DNA of 64,000 nucleotides from Guillardia theta CCMP2712. Its lineage: Eukaryota > Cryptophyceae > Pyrenomonadales > Geminigeraceae. Below the pieces are notes generated by a model, which saw only the letters and a list, made by a program, of their open reading frames with translations, had not been told where the DNA came from and did not search any database. The stretch lies in NCBI RefSeq assembly GCF_000315625.1, contig NW_005434647.1, forward strand, positions 221,249 through 285,248. Reading direction: 5' to 3'. The position numbers were made by a program, and so were the translations under genes. Each line of letters opens with the position of its first letter. Positions within the stretch are counted from its first letter, which is position 1. Of this stretch, positions 20,996 through 32,396 are shown one piece after another.

Positions 20996-22530
20996 GAAGC
21001 ACTTTTTAAAACTTAAAAGAGATGTGGTCCTAGCTTGCTCTTTTTACTCGTAGACATTCTAGAACCAGGTCGTAGAAGATTTTTATAACCCCGAAAAAGG
21101 GGTTAAAGGTACCCACCCCCTAGATCTGAGATAGACCCCACCCATGAAATTCGATTAAAGGACCCCTCTGATCACCGGTACCAAGACTGTACCTATGAAA
21201 TCACGCACCTGCCTATATGCCAGACTTCGGTACCCCCACCTACATCCGTGCAAGGAGAACTTGAGGCCCCCGCCAACACCACCCCCACCCTCAAGACAAT
21301 TCTGCTCTAATTAAGATCACCCCCGCTTACGTCAGCACACTGCAACCAAGTTGAGCACCCCTACCATTGCACCATTGAAACCTCTGGATACGGGTTCAAT
21401 TTCATTGAAGCAGACCGGTAGGAAGAGGATTTTGAAGCACCCCACCACGATTTCCAACTCAATAGAATCCGTCGGGGTAGGCGGATTGCAGGCATCAGAG
21501 CTACTGAGGGGTCCTCTTGCTCTTTGATTCATGCTTGCAGCAGCCTATGCTCGATTTTACCCTGGTCTCACTCGATGGAAAGGTTACCCTTGGTATGCCA
21601 GGTTGCAAAAACTGGGATACACGTGAGGGGTGAGGTGGTCTTAATTATCATCTTCGGAGGCCGCAGCAACTACCTGGCCTCCAAGGGAAGCCCTACCCCC
21701 GACACCCCTTTCAAAATGACCTAATGCACCCCACCCTTTCGTTGCGGAACTCTCTACCCCTTTCGATTTCTTCCAGCCCCCCTTTTCATTAAGGCTTCAC
21801 AGGATCCCTTGTTCTATTGCCACCCTTCATAATAAATCTCAATTCAAACCATAATCAATTCGGCATCACCCCAAACCATACGGCTTTGCCCGAGTACTCA
21901 GCATCATGGTGTCAGCACTACCCTTTTCTTTTCTTCCAGTACCCCACCCTGATCACCTCACATAGCCCTCCACTTCAGATTCTCCATCACCCTACCCCTA
22001 TTTCCCTAATAAGTCTCATGGGTCCGATCATCCCCCATCTCCCCCCCATTTGTGCATTGTCCTACCCTACCTCGTTGTTGCATGACACCACCCTACCTTA
22101 ATCCTCAACACTACGAATTCCAGCACTGAAGTACCCCCACCCTCCCCTTAGAGAAATTCTCAATCCTGTCCGAGCATATGCATTCAAGCGCCTTCATTTC
22201 AATGTTCTTCGACTAGGAAAATGGAGATGACCTGTGTCCTTTGAATTGATCACTACCCTTTGTGACACAGACCCTTTTTTTGTACTACCCCACCCAATGT
22301 GACCATCTGGCTCTGGAATTCTACTACCCTACCCTGAGAGATCGTTCAGATGTATAGTACCCCACACCTCAGACACGAATCCGTTCAGGGACCCGCATAA
22401 ATCACTGCTACTACCCACCTACATCAGCGATTTCCAGCGTAGAGAAAACACCCCACCCTTACGTCTCCACCTACCCCTACACAGTGCGACTGCAGGGTGC
22501 AAACTTCCCGCGTCGCACATGCGGTGAGGC
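20996..22530. repeat. AT-rich region sprinkled with TACCCC/CACCC words
   Basis: About 1.5 kb in which C-rich words (TACCCCACCC, CTACCCTACCC, GTACCCCCACCC) recur irregularly, typically every few tens of bases, in otherwise AT-rich sequence. All lie on the same strand. Spacing is irregular and the flanking sequence is unrelated between copies, so this is neither a tandem array nor a canonical telomere. No gene is seen. Confidence 0.55.
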
Positions 22531-23296
22531 CATCTCAAGGGCTACTACATGGCCCCGCGCAATGCTGCCCCCTCCCGCGAATACCTCATCCTCGCTTCTC
22601 TTCCTTCGTCTCTTTGCGCTAAGATTCCGTTTTTGAAGTGTTTCCTCTCTGAATTATCTCTGACTGGACTTTTGGTTTGCCAGTTTTCGCTCCCTTTTGT
22701 GGACCGCAGCTGCCTCGTAGTAGATCAGTGATCCGCCGCTTCACCTTGTGCTCCTCCAATCAAACTGAAGAGCATTGGAGTCCGATACAGTCTTCCTTTT
22801 GAATATTGATCTTGGCCCCCTCGCCTTCGTTCCACGTGGCAAGCCCGTAGCTCGCACTCTTGCGGCCCCCCAACCCGTGCGACAAGAAACGTAAGTGGAG
22901 GCGCGCACATTTCATGGTTGTGGTTGTCCATAGTCGTGTGACCAGTCTCGCATCTTTCGCTGACAATGTATCCCTCTCGTCTCCCCGTTTTTGTCGAGAT
23001 GACCTGTGCTTGCCTGGTGATGACGTGTTCCTACAGGCAGACTTGAAACCTCGAAGGTTGTCCTCCTTTCACCCGCCCTCCTTCGCTGGCCCAGGTTGTT
23101 GTTACCGCTGCAATGACACGACCTGGGCCAGCAGAAGAGACACCGTCACGCCTCCGTGAATCCTCAAGAAGGGTGAGGAGTTCCTCTTTGAAAACGCGGC
23201 AGTCCTTCTGATGCTGTATTATAGGTTAGCCGGGGTTCGCCGAACAAAAACCTCCCAGTCAAAGCCAAGGCAGAATATGCCAGCAAGAATTTGTTG
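22531..23296. other. upstream region of the bZIP gene
   Basis: No gene recognised. Short plus-strand frames at 22549-22731 and 22860-23159 could hold 5' exons of the bZIP gene, but no domain or decisive splice pair is visible. Confidence 0.3.
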
Positions 23297-23842
23297 ATGT
23301 CAACAGAAGAGGATCGTACAAGCAATGCGTCCACTGCGGACAAGCATGACTCCGACTTCTCTTCTGGTGGCAGCCAGCACAGTGACGGGGAAATGCCTCG
23401 AGGCGATTACCGTGGGGATGAGATAGACGCAGCTTCCTCGTTAGCCACCATAATACTCGCAGGAAATGGGAGCAAGAAGCGAGGCAGCTCTTCCATCATG
23501 TTTTCACCTAAGGATAGTCAGCACGACTCAGACGCTGATCCAGTCTCGGTCAAGAAACAGCGCCGCAGGGAGAAGAACCGTGCTTCAGCTCAGCAATCCA
23601 GGCAGCGCAAGAAACATCATCTTGAGACCCTGGAGTGTCGAGTCGATGTTCTTGAACAGGAGAAGGCTGCTCTTGCTTTGAGGCTTGAAAGCCTGTTGGC
23701 AGAGAATAAGAAACTTCGCGGTCAGTTGGCTTTAGCAACTGACAGCGACCCCGATGTTTGCGACATCGACGAATCAATTGGAGCTGGACTGCTTGCCCAA
23801 CTTGCGCAGACTGCTCATGCAATGATCCGTGATGAAAAGTAA
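23297..23842 (+). CDS. bZIP transcription factor
   Basis: A single open exon of 181 codons from the ATG at 23297. The first 80 residues are Ser/Asp rich. A bZIP basic region follows at about residues 86-112: RRREKNRASAQQSRQRKK, with the invariant N-x7-R (NRASAQQSR). Then comes a leucine-zipper helix LETLECRVDVLEQEK with Leu/Val at heptad positions through LRGQL. Proteins of this class bind DNA as dimers in the nucleus. The C-terminus has a short helix (GLLAQLAQTAHAM). An intronless gene is unusual next to its neighbours, and a 5' exon cannot be excluded. Target genes cannot be inferred. Confidence 0.88.
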   Translation: MSTEEDRTSNASTADKHDSDFSSGGSQHSDGEMPRGDYRGDEIDAASSLATIILAGNGSKKRGSSSIMFSPKDSQHDSDADPVSVKKQRRREKNRASAQQSRQRKKHHLETLECRVDVLEQEKAALALRLESLLAENKKLRGQLALATDSDPDVCDIDESIGAGLLAQLAQTAHAMIRDEK

Positions 23843-24305
23843 TCGACGAACCAGAAGTGATTTTTCTGTTCGTAGTTCATGGTTCAGTCGCACGTGATCT
23901 TACTGAAGGACTCAGGAGGTTTGATCTGAAATTCGATGAGCTTTTTCATCAATCAGGGTCAAGTCCTCAAGAAGATTCTTTTGAAACATTTATCTGTAGC
24001 TCTCAGGAAAGAAATATACGTTGTGTACATAGCAATCTTTAAAAACAAAGAAAAAATTAAATAAAGAAAAAAAGTTCAATTTTTTAGAGGGACAGTGACC
24101 GATTTCACATCTTCCTGTATGCTCGGAACGTGGGCTGGGCGAGTCATTGGTTTCATGTTTATTATTCTTCAACGATGAAAATACTCCCGTTGAACACTTG
24201 TAATGCCACAGAATGTGTTCGACGGAAAGCTTCCTCTATCGTTTTCTGCTTCATCAAAGCCTCGCTGTGAGTTGTTGGATTTCTATTTCATCTACACATC
24301 TTGAC
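23843..24305. other. intergenic, AT-rich
   Basis: Convergent 3' flanks of the bZIP gene and the small membrane-protein gene. A-rich tracts at about 24045-24080 may include polyadenylation signals (AATAAA-like TTAAATAAAG). Nothing else is seen. Confidence 0.4.
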
Positions 24306-24911
24306 TCAATGTCTTTCCCAAGGCCAGTGCCCAGTTCGATCCCATATATGAAAGACAACTATCGCACTTGTTGCGACTGAGATGGCAAACATCAAGACAG
24401 ATGCCTTTGCTAGAATTCTAACATTCCTGCTCGGGCTGTCGATGTAGCAACACCCCAGGAGCCATATCATTGGCATGGAGAAACCCAAAGCAAACACAAT
24501 GAGCGGGCAGCACATGCTCTCTTGAGGTTGGGCGTGGTTCGGAAAGAGATGTCGATGGCTGTGGACATGGACAATCACATTCCCTTCCTGGTTGCTTCTG
24601 TTTTGAATCCTGTGAGCCAGCAAACAATAAGATCTTCGTCGAAACAATATGATATCATGATGGCAGAATTCAAAATAATGGAGACGTAACATCAGGAAAC
24701 AACACTTACATGCTTTCACGCAAGTCTTCCGGCGCAGCAAAGGTGTGATGGATGGTTGTTGCCTGCTTTGTCGTGTACTGGACATTGACGGCAGGAGTGG
24801 GCTGAACTGTTCCAGCATCAGGGTTGAATGGAGGTGGGCGTCCATGTGCTGCTCCAGGAAGGTCAGGGCAGTTGGACAAGCCTCAACTTCTTGCAACAAT
24901 GGGGTCTTCAT
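24306..24911 (-). CDS. small two-helix membrane protein, hypothetical
   Basis: The start is taken at the ATG at 24911 (MKTPLLQEVEACPTALTFLE). A probable GTAAGTG donor lies near 24713, and the second exon ends in TGA at 24306. The C-terminal part has two hydrophobic segments, CPLIVFALGFSMPMIWLLGC and VLMFAISVATSAIVVFHIW, separated by a short basic loop with an R-N-x-R motif. This is the layout of small tail-anchored or hairpin membrane proteins. A Cys pair (CC) precedes the first helix. The exact intron phase did not resolve, so the middle of the protein is uncertain. No named family is assigned. Confidence 0.5.
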   Translation of the reverse strand: MKTPLLQEVEACPTALTFLEQHMDAHLHSTLMLEQFSPLLPSMSSTRQSRQQPSITPLLRRKTCVKACKCCFLMLRLHYFEFCHHDIILFRRRSYCLLAHRIQNRSNQEGNVIVHVHSHRHLFPNHAQPQESMCCPLIVFALGFSMPMIWLLGCCYIDSPSRNVRILAKASVLMFAISVATSAIVVFHIWDRTGHWPWERH

Positions 24912-25564
24912 TTGTTCCTGAGCGAAGCAGCAGTCAGGTCGGTTTTGGGATATCACATTCAGGGCAAATCCTGTAAGATATCGATAAATGCCATTATGGA
25001 ATCTTCTCATACGGAGAATAATGCATCTGCTTCTAACCCCATTCTTTTCTACCGAGCAGCAAACATGTTTCACTCGTATCAACGTGTTTTCTATGAGCCA
25101 CAAACAGGCAGGCGCACATGTGCGCCTGGATAGATCGCAAAAGCTTCGCACTGAAGCATGCCCACAACTACTCTTCGTCTCTGCCCTCTTTCCCCATCTT
25201 TCCAGTCATCGTCATTGCACGCATGACCGGGGCGCATTTGACCAGGTTCCCTCTTGATAATGAGTACCCCTACCCGTCATTTATTCTTTATTTTCAGCAT
25301 TAAAGGACCCGTACGATTCCAACCCCACCCTGGTATTTTTTTTAAAACCTTTTGAGTTAAAACAACAAGACCAGGCCCGCACCGGCGCACGAAGATGAAT
25401 AATTCACGAGGCGGGCCTGGTACCAATCATCGTTCAGTTTCAAACATGGCGAGAGGGTGGAGGGCAACGAGAGAGGCGATGGTGATGGGGAGGATGCGGC
25501 AGAGCAGCCGAATGGTACTGGAAGGCATGGAGAAGACAATGTAGATGAACATTACCTGTTGTTG
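24912..25564. other. intergenic between divergent genes
   Basis: Region between the membrane-protein gene (-) and the CPAP-like gene (+). Near 25260-25340 it contains TACCCCTACCC and CCCCACCC words like those at 21-22.5 kb. The acidic frame from 25457 may be a true N-terminal extension of the downstream gene. Confidence 0.35.
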
Positions 25565-27494
25565 ATGAGCATGTTGGGCAAGAAAGACTTTCTCCGGCAG
25601 GGAGGAGGGAGACTTGGGTCTTCCTACTCAAGGAAGGTTGAGATCAGTGCTAGCACGCAAGGAAGCAGTGTGAAAGGACGGCCAACAAACAGGACATTAA
25701 AACTTACACATTCGAAGACAAGAGAAGACTGCGACGACTATGACGAGGAGGAGGAGGAGGAGGAGGAAGCCGGTTCAATCAACGGAGATGATACTCTGTA
25801 TGATCAGGACGACATATACCCGAGAGTGTCCTACGCCTCTATGTATCTCAAGAAGGGTGATAGGAAAGTAATGCAGAGGGGACGGCAGAAACAGCAAGAG
25901 AGACAGGACTCATTGGAGTCGTGCAGGACTGTGGATGCAAGCTATGCATCCTGCCCAGAGGGGAAAAGGATGTCGGACTTACAGAGGCCAGTCCTGCTCG
26001 CCAAGGGGAAGAACCTTGGAAGTCCAGTGAGACCAGTGATGTCAGTGGAGCAGATCCGCTCCCCCTCCTCCCGTGGTGTGATCGAGGAGAAGCAGAGAGC
26101 CCTAGAGAACACGCGAGACCTGGGCGACCACAGCAAAATTGAAGCCTCTGCCATCGACTTCTCTCCCCTCCTCCAGGTGTGGAGGGAGCAGGAGGAGGAG
26201 ACGATGGAGGGGATGACTCTGTCGTCAGGCGATCCAAGGGCAGCTCGCGTCATCCACACAAGAGAACATCGTGCTCAAGGAGCAGGTGGAGACGCTCAGG
26301 ACCCAGCTGGAGCAGCTGGAGCAGAACTACGAGATGAAGTGACGCTGCTGCGGGGGGCTGTTTGCCATGCTCACGTAGTCTGTGTGGCAGGTTGGCGGCG
26401 GCGGAAGCGCGGATAGAGAATGAGAAGGGGAAGGAGATGGAGAAAGTGATTCAGAGGATGAGGATTCGTGACAGACAGAGCGATGCGATCAACAAGCACA
26501 AGGGAGTCGAGAAGCTCAAGAAGGAGGTCGAGTACCTGACGGTGTGGCCTGTGCAGCCATGCCGTATCGTGTCTGACATGTGTGCCAGGGCGAGCTGAGG
26601 AAACAGAAGCAAGAAGCGTACGCGAGAGAATCTGTCCTGAACATGAACATCGACAAGTTGAGGAGGGCGGTTGATAGACTTCAGGTCTGACAGGATCGTT
26701 GGGACGCTTGCATACTGACGGTGCGCAGGAGGAGAACGAAGAGCTCAAGTCGAAAATGGCGACAGGGGATGAGCCGATTCTGCTGGACGGCAGGATGCGG
26801 CGCAGGGAGCAGGAGCACGATGTTCGACAACATGCCCACTCCTTGTCCTCCTCGACCCAAAATCCGCAGGCAACAGCGGGGAAGGTGAGGAAATCGACGC
26901 CGCCCAACATGTCTATCTCCTCATCAGAGCAGAGGGGCACAGAGAGCATGCTGGAAGCGCAAGCGAAACTCAACGAGCTGGTGATGGAGGGCGAGGAGGA
27001 GAGAGGACAGGAGGCGTCCAATCGGGACGTGAACTCCATCACCTACCGCAATGGCAGTGTGAAAGATTTTCTGCCCGATGGGAGGAGGATCACCAAGTTT
27101 CCCAACGGAGACATCAAGGAAGATTGTCCTGACGGGAGCTCAACTTACTTTTACCGGTGAGATGACTTGATTACCCCGCCCATTCTCAACTCTATTCCCT
27201 CCCTCCCTCCATCTCTCCCTACCTCGCTCCCTACCTCCCTACCTCCTTGCAGTTACCTGTACTTCTTTGACCAATCAGGTTCTCCTCTCACTGACCCCTC
27301 CCTCCTCTCACTGCAGGGACGCAAACACAACTCACATCACCTACAAGGACGGTACCCAGCTCATTCACTTCCCCAACAACCAGATGGAGCGACACTTTCC
27401 CGACGGCTCGCGCGAAGTTGTCTTCCCAGACAAGACAAGATGCCGTTTTGCTCCCGATGGGACCAAGACAGTGACGTATGGCAAGGGAGAGTAG
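25565..27494 (+). CDS. CPAP/SAS-4-like centriole assembly protein (TCP10_C domain)
   Basis: Seven exons with compatible phases: about 25565-26176, 26229-26338, 26391-26541, 26589-26684, 26729-27156 and 27318-27494 (TAG), with a possible extra 5' exon. CPAP/CENPJ/SAS-4 proteins set centriole and basal-body length by binding tubulin and STIL-type partners. Order: an acidic, basic-patched N-terminus; coiled coil (KEQVETLRTQLEQLEQNYEM, then RRAVDRLQ); then the C-terminal beta-strand G-box with its F/Y-x-(D/N)G rungs: ITYRNGSVKDFLPDGRR, KFPNGDIKEDCPDGSS, ITYKDGTQLIHFPN, RHFPDGSREVVFPD and FAPDGTKTVTYGKG. The in-frame region upstream from 25457 is acidic and may belong. It lies tail-to-tail with CFAP161. 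Confidence 0.85.
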
Positions 27495-27714
27495 ACCACA
27501 TTGGGTGACTGATGTTCTCTCTCATATTCATAACATCATAGCGGATATTGGGTAGCAACGTGAAAGGCTGGTCAGGCTTCCGCGCATTTGATAGAGTTTT
27601 TCTTGTTTAATCTAATATAACCAAAAGGAAGCAAATCTCTCAAGCAACTGTACAAACGATGGATAATGTCGGGCATCAGCAGTTCTGGTCTTCCACCAAC
27701 AACACAAATTGGCA

Positions 27715-28760
27715 TCAATTGCCGTTGGCGTTCTCCTCCTCCTCCTCCTCCCGCCTCTCAGCCTCCTGCTCCTGCTCCTGAGCAATCGCATCCTCCTCAG
27801 ACGGGATGCTCGACACGAAGCACCATCGGTTGCACTCTTCCAGCATCGTCCTGTCCCTCGTGCCCAGCTGCCCCTTCATGATGTCGTTGAACGTCTTGCA
27901 GAACATCTCGTACTCAGTCCCAAAGTCATTCCTGTACTTTACCACGTTGGACGCCAAGTGCTGGTGGGTGCTGCAGTGCAGGATAGCAAGAGGGGCGTTG
28001 GTAGGAACCGCCTGACCCTCCATCTCCATCTTGAACTGGGGGTCCAGGTACTGGATCTCCCACACGGACGACCATCCTCCGTTGAGGCTCATGGCCACCT
28101 CCTGGTTCCGCGTGTACCTTGAGTAGGACGTGGGAGTCTTGGGGTAGGACGTTAGGAAGGCGTTCTCCCCCCCGGTGATGAGCGGGTTGCACTTGATCTG
28201 GATCTTCTGCCCGAAATGCACTATGTCGTCCTGGAAGTCGAACATCGCGTCCTTCTTGTCTCCCCTCCCCTCCCACCTGCACATCTTCCATCACTTCCTC
28301 TCCTCCTGCCCGCACGCACCAGCTCCCCCTCACCTCTTGATCTCGAACGTGTTCCTTGCACATGGCTCAGTGTACCACGTGGAGGTCGTGGCGAAAGATT
28401 CGTCGGAGAGATTCTCCTGGGGGTCGCATGCCAGGCACCCGTCGGTCGCCTGGTTGAAGAGCATGATGACGTCACCGAAGTGAACGTAGCCATCATTCGC
28501 CTTGGGCTTTAGCTCAACTGGCTGCAGCGCATGCGCGAACCGCTGCTCTGCCTGTGTGCTTTTCAGCTCCCCCCTGTCCTTCTTCAACAGGAAATTCTTC
28601 AATCTGGCCTGCAAGAGGTCTATGAGTCCTTGAAACAATGTTATCCTCCCTCTCTCCATACCGCTTCAAGCTCCATGTCTTCGCTCCAGTTCCCGATCTT
28701 CACCCTGGCATTGTACCCCTTGTACCCCTCCATCTGCTGCCTTGTGTATAGGAATTCCAT
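27715..28760 (-). CDS. CFAP161: cilia- and flagella-associated protein 161
   Basis: Three exons, 28662-28760, 28334-28608 and 27715-28276 (TGA), with matching phases. CFAP161 is a microtubule inner protein of motile-cilium doublets. Characteristic phrases in order: RVKIGNWSEDMELE at the N-terminus, LKNFLLKKDRGEL, LQPVELKPKANDGYVHFGDV, PCARNTFEIKR, FGQKIQIKC, VAMSLNGGWSSVWEIQYLDP, VPTNAPLAILHCSTHQHLAS and FGTEYEMFCKT. The length of about 310 residues fits the family. The Glu-rich tail (RREEEEEENANGN) is extra. The ATG at 28760 is the first in the exon. Confidence 0.9.
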
Positions 28761-30347
28761 CTTGGTGTTGCTGGAAAAACAACCGTTAAGCAAATCTTGT
28801 GGTCACAAGAATGTAGATATTTTCTAATTGTCGTGTTTGGGAAGGGCGCTGGTTGTTAGCTACTCTTTCATTTTCCCCGTTGAGAAATCTCATGCCTATG
28901 GGAACAAGCAAGCCAAGTAAAAGAGTCACATCTGCTCCACTCATTGACACAATTGCCTATCTTCTTCGATTATCGCAGATGGCTATGCGCAAGTCTATCT
29001 GCAACCACCAACCTTTCATGCACCAGATTACTCCGGTCTAACTTTCGAAAGCATCCACAGGCTAATCTAATTATTCTCCCTCGATTGTTCTAAGAGCATC
29101 TCAACTTCGGCACACCAGCTCTCTTGCTTCAGGGTCAATGTTCACTTGTCACTGCACCGCCCTGCATGACTTCATTCATCTTCTTGTACTTCTCCTTCGC
29201 GCATTTGCTCGCCCTCTGCACCATTCTCGCTTCAGTTGAATCAAACGCTGACCACCCCCCACCCCCTTGGATCTCAAACGATCTGGACGGCACCCCCCTC
29301 GATTCCACAAAACTAGCCTTGGAAGTACCGGTTCATCCGCTGGACAAGCCTTTTAGAAGTTCATGGCTCTAATAAGGGATCATGTAACGTATTACCAACG
29401 TACTTCTGTAACGGCAATGCCGGTTGGTTTGTAACGTTTAGTCCAACGGTTGTAGTTTCGAAGTGCATCGTAGGTTATGTGGCTGATAGCTTCCAGAAGG
29501 GGTGATTTGACGATTGATTCCAGGGGTACTTGAGGATGGGGTACTGTTTTTTTTTCTTGGTGGCATTTCGAAAGATCCAAATTGTGGTAGGGGTAGTGAA
29601 ATTACACGGGTAGTATCATATAATTTGAGTATTTTTCGGGGTATTGTCATATACATGCCCATTTTGAGTAGTGATTGAGATATCATATTCGATAGGTTGT
29701 ACCATCATGACTCTCCATTTGACCAATACGGGGGTAGGGTACTTTTTATGAGGGTGGGGGTGATAAAGTTTGTGCCAGCGGCTTTCCGCCAGGTGGCGCC
29801 AGTCGCGTCAGGGGGCGCGGGTCCAGAAGGGTAAAGTTTTTGTCGACAAGGGTATTATGAAATCTTTGGGTGGTGAATTACTGACTAAACTTTGTAGTTA
29901 AAATTTGAAATTATATATATAAATTATTTACTTAACTATTATTTTGTATAATAGCGGTTACAGCTGATGGCAGGCTCCATGAATTCGTCTAGAAAGCATA
30001 CCCCCCCAGGCAGCCCCCACCCCTTCTTCCAAATCGTGTGCCCTCCCGTTCGAGAGGGCTCTTCCTCCTTCTCCGCTCCCTCTGCTCCTCCTCAGACAAC
30101 CTCATCCTCGTCCCACAAGCTCATCTCTGCCGTCTCCAGCCCCCTGTCACAAGTGGATCGTTGAAAGGCGCCTGATACCGCCTCCATGCACTCGCGAGCT
30201 CGTGCTGGCCTCCTGAGGACATTTGGCTGAGTGAGGATTCCTTGTCTCTTCCGCGCCAACAGTCTACTGCTTGAGGCACTAGGTAGAGCTATAGCCGTAG
30301 CACGAGAAGTTGTGTTTCCTTTCTGCTGCTTGCCTCTCGGCATTGGG
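28761..30347. other. intergenic; G-rich word region at 29380-29780
   Basis: No gene recognised. Between about 29380 and 29780 the plus strand carries GGGTAG, GGGGTAGGG and GAGGGTGGGGG words in AT-rich sequence, the reverse complement of the style at 21-22.5 kb. From 29880 the DNA becomes very AT-rich (TATATATAAATTATT). Region 29967-30347 may be the 5' flank of the F-box/LRR gene. Confidence 0.45.
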
Positions 30348-32280
30348 ATGGAGGGAACTACAGGGGATTGCACATCCATCCATATCAAGAGGAGTAGCGT
30401 GGCTCGCAGCTCGCAGCTGAGACCTCGAGCACAAACCAACAGTCAGAGAGACAATTCGGCATCAGGGGACTGCGAACGCCCTCTCGAGCGACTGAAGGGA
30501 GGTAGGTTGACGTGCAGCAAGAGGGTCTTTTGGCTGGCTCAGCTCAATGGTGAACTGCTGGTCCAAACTTTCTTGACCCTCAGTCCACGAGAGGCATCCC
30601 GCGCCTCGCAGGTGTGTCGATCATGGCAGCAGACTGTCAGAATGAGTTGTCGGCTGACGTCGCGTTTGGAACTCGGGCAATACGATTGCCCCTGGAGGAG
30701 GAAGAACCTGGGTAGTCTTTTCAAGAGGTATTGCTCACTTGAAGAGCTTCACTTCTGCACCGAATTTCTCTTGCCCCTCGAAGCTGTGCAGGCGATCTCG
30801 AAGGCTTTTTCTCAGAGCCTTAGATCCTTCACTGGATTCCTCATCTCGAATTGTGTGGAGGGAAAGCAAGTGGCGATAAGTGAGCTTGCTAAGATCTCAA
30901 CGCTCGAGTCTCTCACCCTGGAGGGTACACTGATATCGGGGCACAGTCTCGTCGAACTGGCAGACAATTGCCCAAACCTGAGGAGCGTCTGCTGCCACGA
31001 GATACTAGCAACACACTCTCAACTCGCCTACTTATGGGATCGTTGCCCAAACTTGTCGTCTCTGAGTGGAGTGAATTTGTCTGTTCACAACGAACTCGAC
31101 GGAGTAGCCAGGGAGCCTGCTAGTCTGATTCTTTCCCAGCTTTCCAGTTTGAATTCGTTGGGACTTAATCTTTTCACAGAATATGTACGTGTCACAGACT
31201 GCATCGCTAGCATTGATCGTTTCGCAGGATCCACAGATTCTGGACTGCATCTCCAAACTGTCCTTTTCCAACTTGACGTCATTGAGGCTGCGCGCCTGCA
31301 CCTTTCCTACTGAAGGAGTCTTGAATCTCTTCACACACTGCACCAGGTCAGCTTCTCTCCATCTTGTGCAGGGCCGGCTCCTGCTCACCATCCATCACAG
31401 ATTGGAATCTCTAAGTCTTGTCGCATCCGAAATTCCTGGTTGTGCAGATGAAGTGTTTCGGAATTTAAGCTCGAGTCATTTGCCTTGTTTAAAGAGCTTG
31501 GATCTAGACGAGGACCAAGTACATTTTTTTTCTGAGTTGTTTTTCCCCCTGATTTCAAACAGATATCAGATCGTGGCTTGGCAGCCCTTGCTCGTCACCC
31601 AGTAGCCATGCATTTGACCGCCCTGGAATGTCTCGACTTGAAAAACGCTTCAAGAAGCACGTTCTTTGCGTTGATGGGTTCACTTTCCAGCTTGAGCAGG
31701 CTGAGGGTCGGAGTAGCAAGGAACACTCCGTGGTTGCAAGGACCCAGCAAGGATTGCCTGATGCTGCCCAATGGCAGCTGTGGCGAATTCCTGGACGTCT
31801 CTAAACGGACTGCGTTTGACTCAGTTGACAACCTGGCTGTTTGCTGGTGCGACGACTTTGGGCTGACTGAGGTCGAAGAGATTCAACCTCGATGTAAGTA
31901 CGTGCGTATAGGACAACTCGGCGAGTGGCCCAACCTGTCGCACTTGGAGTTGTGTGACTGGCCAGCCCTGTCGTCCATGGACGCGGCTATCTTTGCCTCA
32001 AGATCTCGGAAGATCAAGCGTTTCACGCTGTCGCTGCCACACGAGCTATCAAGTAACAGAGCTGTTTTTTTTGTGGCTGCATCACTGACCAACCGGTTTG
32101 ACAGGTGACACAATCCGAGTCATTGCCAAAAACTGCAGGGATCTGGAGATGTTCCGGCTGTTCATGTTTTCGGACTCAATGTCCCTCACTGGAGTTAACG
32201 GCAAACGTTGGCAGCAGAGCATCAAGAAGATTTTTTCGAGGTGGCTCCCTTTCTGCCAGTGCTCTATCCATGTTCATTGA
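30348..32280 (+). CDS. F-box/leucine-rich-repeat-like protein
   Basis: Exons 30348-31184, 31228-31346, 31401-31518, 31563-32052 and 32105 to about 32280, with consistent phases. The N-terminal third ends in an F-box-like segment (LNGELLVQTFLTLSPREASRASQVC, followed by RSW). LRRs of the cysteine-containing or RNI type follow: LESLTLEGTLISGHSLVELA, NCPNLRSVCC, LTSLRLRACTFPTEGVLNLF, LESLSLVASEIPGC, CLKSLDLDEDQ, LTALECLDLKNAS, NLSHLELCDWPALSSMD and DTIRVIAKNCRDLEMFRLF. F-box/LRR proteins are substrate receptors of SCF ubiquitin ligases; the substrate is unknown. An alternative donor at about 32242 could give a slightly different C-terminus. Confidence 0.75.
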
Positions 32281-32396
32281 TGCCACCGACTCCATTGTAC
32301 ATGTACAATTTATTCTTTCCTGCCCCTTGAAGGAGGGGTTGCCTTCTTGTGACAATGTCTTTAATTAAAGAAAGTTGAGGTCTTGCGCTAGGATAG

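Noticed and set aside
21000-22530. Internal telomere array
   Set aside because: The C-rich words are irregular in length and spacing and are separated by unrelated AT-rich sequence.
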